Source: Zelonia costaricensis
Lineage: Eukaryota > Euglenozoa > Kinetoplastea > Trypanosomatida > Trypanosomatidae
Length of the DNA stretch: 13,607 nucleotides
Direction: 5' to 3'
Assembly: GCA_030849075.1 (NCBI GenBank)
Contig: JASAOO010002918.1
Location: 1 to 13,607, forward strand
Under the pieces are notes generated by a model that saw only the letters and a list, made by a program, of their open reading frames with translations, made no database searches and was not told the origin of the DNA. This document shows, one piece after another, positions 1-6,849 of the stretch (the first letter of the stretch is position 1; every line of letters starts with the position of its first letter). The position numbers and the translations under genes were made by a program.

Positions 1-30
1 AAAAGGACCAGAAGAACGTCATGTATAGGG

Positions 31-44
31 CACACACACACACA
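31..44. repeat. (CA)7 microsatellite
   Basis: Seven perfect CA units. It is one of only six CA-oriented arrays on this strand; most dinucleotide arrays in the window read GT. Confidence 0.9.
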
Positions 45-73
45 GTCGCAGTCGAAGTCACACAAACTTCCAC

Positions 74-112
74 GGGGGAGGGGGCGGCAAAACGGGGGGG
101 GGGAGGGGAAGG
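74..112 (+). other. G-quadruplex-type G-rich cluster
   Basis: G-tracts of 5 (74-78), 5 (80-84), 10 (94-103) and 4 (105-108) are separated by loops of 1, 9 and 1 bases. This satisfies the usual four-tract quadruplex pattern on the + strand. Folding is inferred, not shown. Confidence 0.7.
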
Positions 113-291
113 AGAAAAGAGATACGGGTGGCATGCTGGTGCAACGGTGGCGATGCTGGCTGTTCTTTCGCCTTTTCTTGGGTTTTTTATTCATCACGCC
201 GTCATCTCGGCGCGCCTTCCTTTCTCGAACCCGTCGCGCGCCGGGGAGCTCTGCACGCGCTGCCGCCTCGAGGAAGGTGTGTGACGTGCGG

Positions 292-330
292 TGCGACGCG
301 TGCCGCCCCAAGCGTACGGCACGCCCTGCG
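292..330 (+). other. GC-rich hairpin
   Basis: An 8-base stem, GCGTGCCG at 298-305 with CGGCACGC at 317-324, encloses an 11-base loop. A further four pairs (two of them G-T) can form outside a 2x2 mismatch, at 292-295 with 327-330. No ncRNA family is recognised. Confidence 0.5.
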
Positions 331-637
331 AGCTGAAGTAGAAGCGCTTACGTGCCCTGCACGACACCGGCAACGAAGCCGGCACCCACTAGCGAAGTCG
401 ACCTCTTCCGTCCTTCGCTCTGTCTTCTTCTTTTTTCGCGTTACGTGGGTGTCTTCGTATTTGTGTTTGTGTACCTTGCGCGTCTTGCGTCTCCGGTGCG
501 GCGAGGCGCGGTGGCGGCGCGGTGTGTGGAAGGTGGTGGAGGGAAAGCTCACTACACCCGCACCGCGTCCGTCCTGCTCTCTCCACCTTGCACACCTCTC
601 CGTGTTTCTTCCATCTGCCCTTCTCACCGTGCTACGC

Positions 638-690
638 GGGGAAAGAGGGGAGACGGGGGAAGGGAGGGGCTGTGCGGAAGAGGGGGGGGG
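638..690 (+). other. G-quadruplex-type G-rich cluster
   Basis: G-tracts lie at 638-641, 647-650, 655-659, 662-664, 666-669 and 682-690, with purine-rich spacers. More than four tracts are available for a quadruplex on the + strand. It is the second such cluster in the first 700 bases. Confidence 0.7.
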
Positions 691-767
691 ACGGCAAGTG
701 ACAGTGCCTGCCGTACAAGAGATGGGCAACAACTATTGCTACAGGCCCTCTGCACAAGATCAGCTCG

Positions 768-780
768 AAAAAAAAAAAAA
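768..780. repeat. A13 homopolymer
   Basis: Thirteen consecutive A. It lies at the point where the neutral left segment gives way to pyrimidine-rich + strand sequence. Confidence 0.95.
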
Positions 781-936
781 GAACACACCCGCCACCAGAA
801 AATAGTGCGGTTTCCCTCACTGCATGGTGGCCCTTGTCTCGCATTATTGTGACTGCATGAGCAGCGTCATTTGTCTCCCCCTCGGTCGTCTGCCACGCCT
901 TCACACGTCTCGCGTGGGCATCCATACTCGCATCCT

Positions 937-957
937 TGTGTGTGTGTGTGTGTGTGT
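937..957 (+). repeat. (TG)10 microsatellite
   Basis: An uninterrupted TG array followed by a CT-rich stretch. It is the first of about 17 GT-oriented arrays on the + strand. Confidence 0.95.
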
Positions 958-1151
958 CTGCTGTCTTCTTCCCGCTCTTTATTTTCTTTTTTGGTTCTCC
1001 GAGTCGCGCATCCTCCTTCTTCCGCTCATCTCCCTCTTTTTTATGTCTTCCCTTGAATCGTCGTGAAGTGTGATGTAGCGACTTGGCTCGTACTCCATTC
1101 CGATGCACCGTTTTTGTTGTCTTCCGTTTTGGGTCACGTCTCCCTCTCTGC

Positions 1152-1181
1152 GTGTGTGTGTGTGCATTTCTTTTCTCTCAG
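1152..1181 (+). promoter_or_regulatory. GT array, pyrimidine tract and AG: candidate trans-splice acceptor
   Basis: A GT array (1152-1164) is followed by a 13-base pyrimidine tract (1167-1179) and an AG at 1180-1181. In trypanosomatids spliced-leader addition normally uses the first AG after a polypyrimidine tract. No convincing ORF follows, so use of the site is unproven. Confidence 0.35.
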
Positions 1182-1495
1182 CCTCCCCGCTGGCGTGTTC
1201 CAGCGTGGCCTCTTCATGTCTCCCGTCGCTTCTTCACAGCTTTTTTCCCCCTTGCCATTGCCACTGCAGCCAGCCACTCCAGGTGTACAGGCTTGACGCG
1301 GGCATGTGGGGACTGCCTCGAGCGTTCTCATGATGTGCTTCATTGCCTTGCGCGTCAACTTTGCCGTGGCCGTGGCCGTGGAGGGCACCTTTCCCTCGGT
1401 CATGTGTGGGAGGGACGTGGAGCAACAGTCATCCCGAGGAGTACTGACCTACTGCAGACTCCCTGACGCTGCCTCCTATCGTTCGTGCAGGCCAG

Positions 1496-1509
1496 CACAC
1501 ACACACACA
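1496..1509. repeat. (CA)7 microsatellite
   Basis: Perfect CA array followed by an A-rich pentamer. Together with the upstream GT arrays it could pair in a transcript. Confidence 0.9.
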
Positions 1510-1644
1510 AAAAGAGTACTGTGAAAGATGACGGAGAGCACCTGCGTGACGTGCGCGTGTGTTCAAGAACACACCAAAAAAGTAGAAACACCACTGTACC
1601 ATCAGCGTGCCTGCCACCAAGCTGTGTGTGCGAAGTGTTCCACT

Positions 1645-1656
1645 CCGTACGTACGG
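1645..1656. repeat. 12-bp perfect palindrome
   Basis: CCGTACGTACGG reads the same on both strands and is followed by a G-rich stretch. About three 12-bp palindromes are expected by chance in a window this size, so no function is claimed. Confidence 0.8.
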
Positions 1657-1698
1657 GGGATGGGGGAAGACGCAAACAAGGAGAGGGCGGAGGCGTCG

Positions 1699-1758
1699 TC
1701 CTCCTCCCCCCTCTTCCTCCCCTACCCCTCCCCTCTCGGCCGCTTTCTTTTTTTTTTT
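1699..1758 (+). other. Polypyrimidine stretch ending in T11
   Basis: A nearly pure C/T stretch, broken by a single A at 1724 and a GG at 1738-1739, ends in a T11 run at 1748-1758. It is a strong polypyrimidine signal, but no AG follows closely: the next is within GAATAGG, about ten bases on. Confidence 0.6.
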
Positions 1759-1831
1759 CCGCCGAATAGGTTTGTTGTTGGGCATCTGCATGTGCGCGTC
1801 TGTTTCCCATGTATGCGGGTGTCTGTCTTTC

Positions 1832-1850
1832 TGTGTGTGTGTGTGCGTGT
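1832..1850 (+). repeat. Interrupted GT microsatellite
   Basis: TG/GT units broken once by a GC, continuing into degenerate GT-rich sequence. Confidence 0.85.
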
Positions 1851-2199
1851 GCTTGCGTGATCGCGCCACGAACAACGGTGCCCGTGTGCTCCATCGTCGT
1901 TGTTTTTCTCCTCTTCGCGCTGCTCCGCGCATTCGTGCCTTTTCGGTTTCCCCTGTTTCCTCCTCTCTTACACCTCGCAGTGTTTTGTTTCTCCTCTGTG
2001 CCATTCTTGTGCTTTCCTTGTCTCTGCGCGCGCAGGTGTGGGTGCGCTACCTTGAATGCCCTCCCCGCGTCTTCCCCCACCTCCTACCCTTCCTTCTCCA
2101 CGCTCTTTTTTTTTTCTCTCCACTACTTACTCAAAGTTCCTTTGCGATGTTCACCTTTCCAGACCCCTTGCGTGCCCTTCATTCTCTTTGCTCCTTTTG

Positions 2200-2219
2200 G
2201 TGTGTGTGTGTGTGTGTGT
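2200..2219 (+). repeat. (GT)10 microsatellite
   Basis: An uninterrupted array that gives the artificial Cys-Val runs seen in translated + frames. Confidence 0.95.
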
Positions 2220-2282
2220 CTGTTGACGTGCCACGCTGCTGAACCTCTATGTACCTGTGATGCGCGGGCTCGTGTGGTCGCT

Positions 2283-2370
2283 GATGTGTTTTTTTGTGTG
2301 TGTGCGTCTGTGTGTTCATATCCGACTTGATGTGCGTGTGTTTGTATGTGTGTGCGCGTGAGTTAGTGTG
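2283..2370 (+). repeat. Degenerate GT-rich tract
   Basis: Nearly 90 bases of imperfect GT sequence with T-runs and GC interruptions, apparently a decayed or compound microsatellite. On the other strand it reads as Thr-His repeats. Confidence 0.8.
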
Positions 2371-2450
2371 TTGTGCCCTGTTCAACCAGTTTTCCTTTGT
2401 GGTGTGTCAGTTTGTTGCGTAGTCTCTAATGCGCGCTTATCCGCGTCCCT

Positions 2451-2830
2451 CGTCTCATCAACCCACGCGGAGAGGCAAGGGAAGAGGGGCCGGGGAACAC
2501 GGCGACGTGGCTGGCGCTTGACGATGAACAACAACGGCACCCCCCAAAAAAAGAGAGAAAAGCGAATCGCGGACGCGGCGTGCCGTACACCTCCTCCCTC
2601 TATGCGATTGGAGTGGTGATAAAGAGGCCGCCGCACACGTTCTGCTGCGTCGTGCAAGTTGAATGCGTCCGCATCGCACGTGAAATGCGTTTCCCCCCCA
2701 CACCAAAAAAAAAAAAAAAACAACGACAACAACAAAGGGCACAATGACTGCCCCCCTCCCTCACCCCAAAACAAACAAAAAAGAAACAGAGAATAAAGAT
2801 GGCTGCGTCGAAGTCGATGCACATGCGCTT
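2451..2830. other. Purine/A-rich island without a gene
   Basis: The + strand switches to purine-rich, then A-rich sequence with an A16 run and AAC/AAAC motifs. A 31-codon frame at 2524-2619 starts with three Asn codons but has no recognisable domain. Islands like this recur in the window. They could be 5' or 3' UTR blocks, or the A-rich tail of a degenerate retroposon. Confidence 0.45.
2705..2720. repeat. A16 homopolymer
   Basis: The longest homopolymer in the window. It is followed by CAACGACAACAACAA and, about 47 bases later, a second A-rich patch (2768-2798). Confidence 0.95.
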
Positions 2831-2951
2831 TCTCACACGACCTGCGGCTGCTCCGTCTTCTTTCTTTCTCTATCTCTGTCCTCTCTCTTTTCATCTTTTT
2901 GTTTCCCTACCTCCTCTCCCCGCTGTGTCACTGCCACCCCACCCCTCCTCT

Positions 2952-2969
2952 TGCTGCTGCTGCTGCTGC
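2952..2969. repeat. (TGC)6 trinucleotide repeat
   Basis: Six perfect TGC units inside a C/T-rich tract. It is the longest trinucleotide array I found here. It would encode a Leu run in one + frame, which has no other coding signal. Confidence 0.9.
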
Positions 2970-3015
2970 TGACGAGCTGCACGCGTGACGCGTTGGTGTG
3001 CCCTTTTCTTTTGTT

Positions 3016-3034
3016 TGTGCGTGTGTGTGTGTGT
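3016..3034 (+). repeat. GT microsatellite, one interruption
   Basis: GT units interrupted once by GC and followed by a pyrimidine-rich tract, the GT-then-Y order repeated across the window. Confidence 0.9.
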
Positions 3035-3350
3035 ATGCTTCCTTTTCTCTCCCTCGCGCTCTCTGTTGCATCGTGCACTCTGTCGCCATAGTTCTCTCCC
3101 TTCACTGCCCCTTTTTACTTTCTCATCCGTGCCCGTGCACATTTTCTGTTTGGCGTGTTTGGTGCAGCGACGGCGGCTCGCTCTCCACGTCTCTCTCATT
3201 ATTCCCCGTGCCGCCCCCCTTCCTCTCTCCCGCCGCCCCCCTCCCTCCTGTACGCCAGTGTTGTCTTCACCCTTTTCTTATTCCTCTCCAGCTTGTGCTA
3301 TCGCACATCAGCGGTGTTGCACCCGGTGCCTCGGAGTCGCTGATTGAAGA

Positions 3351-3413
3351 GAGAGAAGGAGAACAACAAAAAAAAAACGTTTCTCGTTTTTTTTTTCTTC
3401 TTTGTCTTCTCTT
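3351..3413 (+). other. 63-nt hairpin with A10/T10 core
   Basis: A perfect 12-bp inverted repeat (A10-CG at 3368-3379, CG-T10 at 3385-3396) closes a 5-base loop TTTCT. The flanking purine arm (3351-3367) pairs with the flanking pyrimidine arm (3397-3413) through mismatches at 3367/3397, 3364/3400 and 3360/3404. In total 26 of 29 positions pair, three of them G-T. The apical half is stable in DNA or RNA of either strand; the wobbles favour + strand RNA. It matches no ncRNA family I know and has no CDS nearby. Confidence 0.75.
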
Positions 3414-3429
3414 GATCTCGTTGTCGCAG
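3397..3429 (+). promoter_or_regulatory. Pyrimidine tract and CAG: candidate trans-splice acceptor
   Basis: The pyrimidine-rich 3' arm of the hairpin continues through TCTTCTCTTGATCTCG to a CAG ending at 3429, the first AG after it. If used, the hairpin would sequester part of the polypyrimidine tract. The downstream frame at 3402-3833 is not convincing as coding. Confidence 0.3.
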
Positions 3430-3917
3430 TGCCTGCTTCTTTCATGTTGGCTTCCGTAGTTGTCTACCTCACCTGTGATGCCTCCCCCCCGCTGCCGCTT
3501 CCCCCCTCGTCGCACTTTCTCGTGCCAAGACGTGTGTCAGCACGCTGCCGCAGTTGTCTAGCTCTCTGCCCACGTGTGGCACCGCTCTCCCACGTTTGGT
3601 GCTGCGTCCCTGGTCTTTCAACCTCGTCTCCCCCCCCCTCCCTGCCTCAGAGGAACTCGTTCCCTGATGCGCAGCGCGGATCTCAAGCTCAAAGTTCAGC
3701 ATCGGAGCACCTTTGGATGATCTTCTTTTTTGTGTTTGTCCTCTTTTGTAGTTCTCTTGATCCCAGGGTCTCTGCGCGATGGTGTTTCCCTCTCTTCTTT
3801 TTTTTTCATGGTGGCCGCGTGGGACTCCTGTGACGATGGCGCGCGTGTGGTGCTCCGCCTTTGTTTCTAGGTTCCGCCTCGGTGAGTGCGACGGCGGCGT
3901 CAAGGTAGTTCTGGGTA

Positions 3918-3962
3918 GGGGGGGGGCCGGCGTGGCGCCGTAGCGCATCTTGAAAAAAAAAA
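3918..3962. repeat. G9 run, short GC hairpin and A10 run
   Basis: G9 at 3918-3926 is followed by a 5-bp hairpin (CGGCG at 3928-3932, CGCCG at 3936-3940) and an A10 run at 3953-3962. This is a compact cluster of simple sequence with no clear function. Confidence 0.7.
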
Positions 3963-4069
3963 CCTGAGGCTCACACACGTATGGGGAATGGCACCGGTTC
4001 GATTCGAGAAAGCAGGTCGCGTCTTTTGTTGAGCTGCCCTCCCTCCCCCTTTGGGGGACTGGCGTGCAC

Positions 4070-4081
4070 GTGTGTGTGTGT
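4070..4081 (+). repeat. Short GT microsatellite
   Basis: Six TG units after GCACG, inside a mixed-composition patch. Confidence 0.85.
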
Positions 4082-4368
4082 CTCGGCGCCGCTACAACTC
4101 CCAAGAACGCCCCCCCTGCTAACATCGGCGTCGCCCCCCTTCCCCCCAATCTGTTCTTCTTCTGCGCCCTCCGTTCGGTTGAGGAGGGGAGGGCGCCCAC
4201 GACGGGTGATGGCCAGTCGCTCATGCAAAAGCCCACAGAGGATTGCGGGTGTTGCGTTGCGTAAAAGAGAAGAAAGAAAAAGGAGGCATGGCAGGAAGGC
4301 GGGAGGGGGGGGGAAGGCGTGTGCTGCACGTATTCCCGTGCGCGCCAAGTCGAAGTCTGTCCATGTGA

Positions 4369-4400
4369 GTGTGTGTGTGTGTGTGTGTGTATGTCTTCAG
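4369..4400 (+). repeat. (GT)11 microsatellite followed by TCTTCAG
   Basis: Eleven uninterrupted GT units at 4369-4390, then ATGTCTTCAG. The AG at 4399-4400 has only a short pyrimidine tract, so it is a weak splice-acceptor candidate. Confidence 0.9.
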
Positions 4401-4555
4401 CGTGGAGTGCTCCTCGTCTCTTCCTTCGTCCCGTACTCCTGCCACCTGTGTCGGCTTGTCGACGCGCCTTCTCCCCTTTTCTCCGTCCTTTCTGCACTCA
4501 GCTTGTCGTGACCCGCTGTGCCACCGTCTCCTCTGTCACATCCTCCTTCCCTCTA

Positions 4556-4571
4556 ACACGCACACACACAA
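4556..4571. repeat. CA microsatellite, one interruption
   Basis: A CA array with one CG interruption, complementary to the (GT)11 array about 165 bases upstream. The two could pair in a transcript. Confidence 0.85.
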
Positions 4572-4614
4572 AAAGTCTGTTTTGATTTCTCATCGTTGTC
4601 TTTCTTATGATGCG

Positions 4615-4637
4615 CGTGTGTGTGTATGTGTGTGTGT
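4615..4637 (+). repeat. GT microsatellite, one TA interruption
   Basis: A GT array followed directly by a C-rich pyrimidine stretch. Confidence 0.9.
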
Positions 4638-4830
4638 CCCCCCCTCCCCCCACAAACCTGTTTCTTTGACTTCTGCTCCTGAGCTACTCCACCCTTGATA
4701 ACGGTCGGGTACGCACCCCCCTGCACATACACCTCTACGTGGCCTCTTTGCCGGACTTGCCCCCTTTTCTCACTCTACTTCTTCTCCCTCATTTACCTAC
4801 AGCCTCATTCGCGCTGCACGTAGATTTACA

Positions 4831-4863
4831 CGTGTGCGTGCGTGTGTGCATGTGTGTGTGTGT
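4831..4863 (+). repeat. Compound GT microsatellite
   Basis: About 33 bases of GT with GC and CA interruptions, followed by T- and C-rich sequence. Confidence 0.85.
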
Positions 4864-5119
4864 TTCTGTGCTGCTGCCTTCTGCCTCCCTCCTACTTCGC
4901 ATCTCCGCCCTTGTTTCCACACCACCCCATCCACGTCTTCGACCGTGTCGCACGCGCTTCTTTTTCTCCTTTCCCCGTTTTCTTCACGTTGGACTCGCGC
5001 GCGTTCTCGCGCTATCCCTCCTCCGTCCCTTCACTTTTCTTTCTCGATCGCGCGTGCACTTCTTCTCGTGCTCCTCCTCTTCCTACCCATTCAAGTGTGA
5101 CCAGGCTCACAGCTCACTG

Positions 5120-5158
5120 CTTCCTTCCTTCTCTCCCTCCCTCCCCCCTCCTCCTCCT
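5120..5158 (+). other. 39-base pure pyrimidine tract
   Basis: An uninterrupted C/T run of TTCC, TCCC and CTC units. Such tracts define trans-splice acceptors in trypanosomatids, but the next AG lies well beyond it. Confidence 0.7.
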
Positions 5159-5422
5159 GCCTTCTCCGCTTCTCCACCGACCTTCACGTTCATCTCGTTC
5201 TCCGCTTCAACCCACCCTCTGCATCCCCTCGCTGCTCCCCTCTCCTTTCCCTCCCACAACCGCCGAGCTCCCGCTGGAACTTCTCTCTGATCCCATTTGC
5301 TCTTGTTCTTGCTCTGATAGCTGTGCCGCCTTTTTTTTTTCCCTTTCTTCTCTTACCAACGCTGAGTGTGATGCGGAAGGGGGGGGGAGGAGGGCTGATG
5401 CTGGTGTCAGCACCGCTTCGTG

Positions 5423-5448
5423 CCCTCTTCCCTCCTCCTCCCTTTCAG
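5423..5448 (+). promoter_or_regulatory. 24-base pyrimidine tract and CAG: candidate trans-splice acceptor
   Basis: Pure pyrimidine from 5423 to 5446 followed at once by AG at 5447-5448. This is a textbook polypyrimidine-CAG arrangement. No recognisable protein follows. Confidence 0.4.
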
Positions 5449-5575
5449 ACATTGAGCTTCTCTGCGCCCACCTCCCCTCTCCGCCTTCTTCGCTCCTTCG
5501 AGTGCAAGCAAGAGAACGGGAGTGGAGGAGTCGAGGGCGCTGCATATGACGAGCCCTCCCTCCACGTCACTCCCA

Positions 5576-5602
5576 TCTTCTCCTTTTTTTCTCTTCTGTC
5601 AG
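5576..5602 (+). promoter_or_regulatory. 22-base pyrimidine tract and GTCAG: candidate trans-splice acceptor
   Basis: A C/T tract containing seven consecutive T runs to 5597, then GTCAG with AG at 5601-5602. It lies 154 bases after the site at 5448, so the two could be alternative acceptors for one transcript. Confidence 0.4.
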
Positions 5603-5849
5603 GTGGCATCTCCACGCTTGCCTCGTCAACTCACACCCGCCGCTCCTGCCCATTGCTTGCTTTCTTCGTAGCTCTCTTTCTCTACGCCTGTGTTCTTAAC
5701 TTTCGCCGCACACCTTTGACGTGTTATTGTCCGTCGCGCACCGCTGGTACTACTGCACGCACGCACGCCAAGGCGCGTCCCCCCCCCCTCCCTCAGCATC
5801 TCGCCTTTTCTTTTCCTGGTTTGTTGGCTGAGGGACTTGTTAAGTGAGC

Positions 5850-5872
5850 GGGGGGTGGGGGGGGGGAGGGGG
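5850..5872 (+). other. Compact G-quadruplex-type tract
   Basis: G6-T-G10-A-G5. The single-base loops and the long central run make this one of the strongest quadruplex candidates in the window on the + strand. Confidence 0.75.
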
Positions 5873-5898
5873 CGCCCCTCTATACACATGTGCACACT

Positions 5899-5913
5899 GG
5901 CTGCCTCGCAGCC
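5899..5913 (+). other. Short GC-rich hairpin
   Basis: GGCTGC and GCAGCC form a perfect 6-bp stem around a 3-base CTC loop. It is followed by a short T-containing stretch, but a bacterial-type terminator is not expected in this lineage. Confidence 0.55.
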
Positions 5914-5982
5914 TCTTATTTAACCCCACCGTGTCTTGGTGCTCTTCTTGTATTTGCGCGGTTGCCCTCGCGAGGAGCGAGA

Positions 5983-6014
5983 GGGGGGGGGGTGTAGCAT
6001 GTGCACGCGTGCAC
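5983..6014. repeat. G10 run and adjacent 14-bp palindrome
   Basis: G10 at 5983-5992 is followed eight bases later by the perfect palindrome GTGCACGCGTGCAC at 6001-6014. A 14-bp palindrome is expected about once by chance in a window of this size. Confidence 0.75.
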
Positions 6015-6104
6015 CTGATGCCTCGGCGTCCCTGTGTGCCTCTTCCTCTTCCTCCCCCCTCCCTCCCCTGCTGTGGGCGTGCTTGCTCGTGTTCGGGGTT
6101 GCCG

Positions 6105-6214
6105 GTGTGTGTGTATGTATGTGTGTGTGTGCTCCTCTGCATCGCTTCAATTCCGCCGACACGCTCCCTATCCCCCACTCCCCACCACGCACACACGCGC
6201 ACGTACACGCACAC
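6105..6214 (+). other. Long GT/CA hairpin
   Basis: A GT-rich array at 6105-6131 and a CA-rich array at 6188-6214 are complementary in register. Of 27 facing positions 26 pair, five as G-T wobble, with the only mismatch at 6119/6200. Matching irregularities, with the GTATGT in one arm facing ACGTAC in the other, extend the pairing beyond simple GT/CA complementarity. The loop is 56 bases of pyrimidine-rich sequence. It is best read as a potential RNA stem in a + strand transcript. Confidence 0.7.
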
Positions 6215-6685
6215 GGACGTGAGCTGATCCTCCCTCCTCCTTCCCCCTCGTCTCTCTGGCGCCTCTCTCTTCCCCTCCTCCCCTCGCAGAGCGTGCACAG
6301 CACCCCCACCCCCTTCCCTCTTTTCCCCACCGCCGTCAGTCCTCCCTCGCGCGGCGTGTCTAGCAACCGATACAAGCGCGCAAACGGAACGCTCTCAGAC
6401 GCGAGTGTTCTTCTGTTATACGTGCGTGTCCGACCTTCACCCTTTTTTTCTTTGTTCTTCCCTCTCCCACCCCCGCTCTGTTGCCCCGTGGCGCATCTTC
6501 CCATTCCACGGAGTAGAAGGAGGCGGGCCGGTGTCACGCCAAAGGATAAGAGGGGCAGGGAGCGCTTTCCCGTTCCTTCCCCCTTTTTTTTCCCTTCCGA
6601 CTGTCATCGAGCCCGTTGCCAACTCGATGCGCCCTCCTTCATGCTGCACACGCCGCCACATCGAATTCGTGTTTGTTTCTTTCCG

Positions 6686-6716
6686 TTTTTTTTTTTTGTC
6701 TCGTGTGTGTGTGTGT
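6686..6716 (+). repeat. T12 run followed by GT microsatellite
   Basis: T12 at 6686-6697, then GTCTC and a GT array at 6703-6716 running on into degenerate GT-rich sequence to about 6737. Confidence 0.9.
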
Positions 6717-6830
6717 TTGTGCTTGCGCGTGTGCGGGCACGCACTCCTGTTCAGTGAACGCGCCCTCCTCTGCCTTTCTTCCTCCTGTTTCCTTTTGTGC
6801 ATTCCCCGCTCCGTTCCATTCTCAGAGCAC

Positions 6831-6849
6831 GGGGGGGGGGGGGGAGGGG
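6831..6849 (+). repeat. G14 homopolymer with G4 extension
   Basis: Fourteen G, one A, then four G. It is the longest G-run in the window, able to form a quadruplex within itself and prone to slippage. Confidence 0.9.

Larger units (their letters stand above)
1..790. other. Gene-free left segment, neutral purine/pyrimidine balance
   Basis: I see no credible gene here. The open frames on both strands are Arg/Pro/Ser/His-rich and unlike any family I know. By hand count about 406 of the first 780 bases are purines (roughly half), unlike the pyrimidine-rich DNA that follows. The segment holds a short CA array, two G-rich clusters, a GC-rich hairpin and an A13 run. It may be a spacer next to a transcription boundary, or the tail of a 3' UTR from a gene to the left; the sequence does not decide between these. 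Confidence 0.6.
791..2450 (+). other. Gene-free pyrimidine- and GT-rich segment
   Basis: No gene is recognised. The + strand is dominated by C/T tracts and GT arrays. Open frames translate to Cys-Val repeats on + and Thr-His repeats on -, which are only the read-out of GT/CA microsatellites. A more mixed patch at about 1360-1690 carries short frames without recognisable domains. The pattern is typical of trypanosomatid intergenic and UTR DNA transcribed from left to right. Confidence 0.65.
2831..3950 (+). other. Gene-free pyrimidine-rich segment
   Basis: Continuous C/T-rich sequence with a TGC triplet array, a GT array, a strong hairpin and a G9 run near the end. The + frames (for example 2744-3091 and 2998-3459) are Leu/Ser/Pro/Cys-rich and match no family. 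The 342-codon minus frame spanning 3469-4497 contains a Thr-His run from a CA/GT array and is judged noncoding. Confidence 0.6.
3963..5849 (+). other. Gene-free segment, mixed then pyrimidine/GT-rich
   Basis: No gene is recognised. About 3963-4340 is mixed in composition with G-rich patches, and from 4340 the strand is GT- and C/T-rich. A 39-base pure pyrimidine tract lies at 5120-5158, a T10 run at 5331-5340 and a G9 run at 5379-5387. Frames at 4739-5290, 4842-5549 and 5323-5847 are Leu/Ser/Pro/Phe-rich low-complexity sequence that overlap one another in different frames, as expected where stops are scarce rather than where a gene lies. Confidence 0.6.

Noticed and set aside
128..805. 225-codon + frame at the left edge
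   Set aside because: It overlaps frames of similar length in other phases, crosses both G-rich clusters and the A13 run, and matches nothing.
1400..2080. Minus-strand frames of 226 and 191 codons overlapping in different phases
   Set aside because: Both contain His-Thr runs from GT arrays and Arg/Gly/Pro low complexity. Two overlapping frames of similar length point to stop scarcity, not coding.
3996..4006. GGTTCGATTCG resembles a tRNA or RNA polymerase III B-box
   Set aside because: There is no matching A-box, cloverleaf or T-run terminator at the right spacing, and the T-stem does not pair.
3469..4497. 342-codon minus-strand open frame
   Set aside because: It contains a Thr-His run from the (GT)11 array and is Arg/Gly/Pro-rich with no domain. 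The minus strand here reads as the complement of spacer DNA.
4605..4684. ATGATGC followed about 75 bases later by CTGA, a loose C/D-box snoRNA pattern
   Set aside because: The boxes are imperfect, the interior is GT/C simple sequence, and there is no terminal stem.
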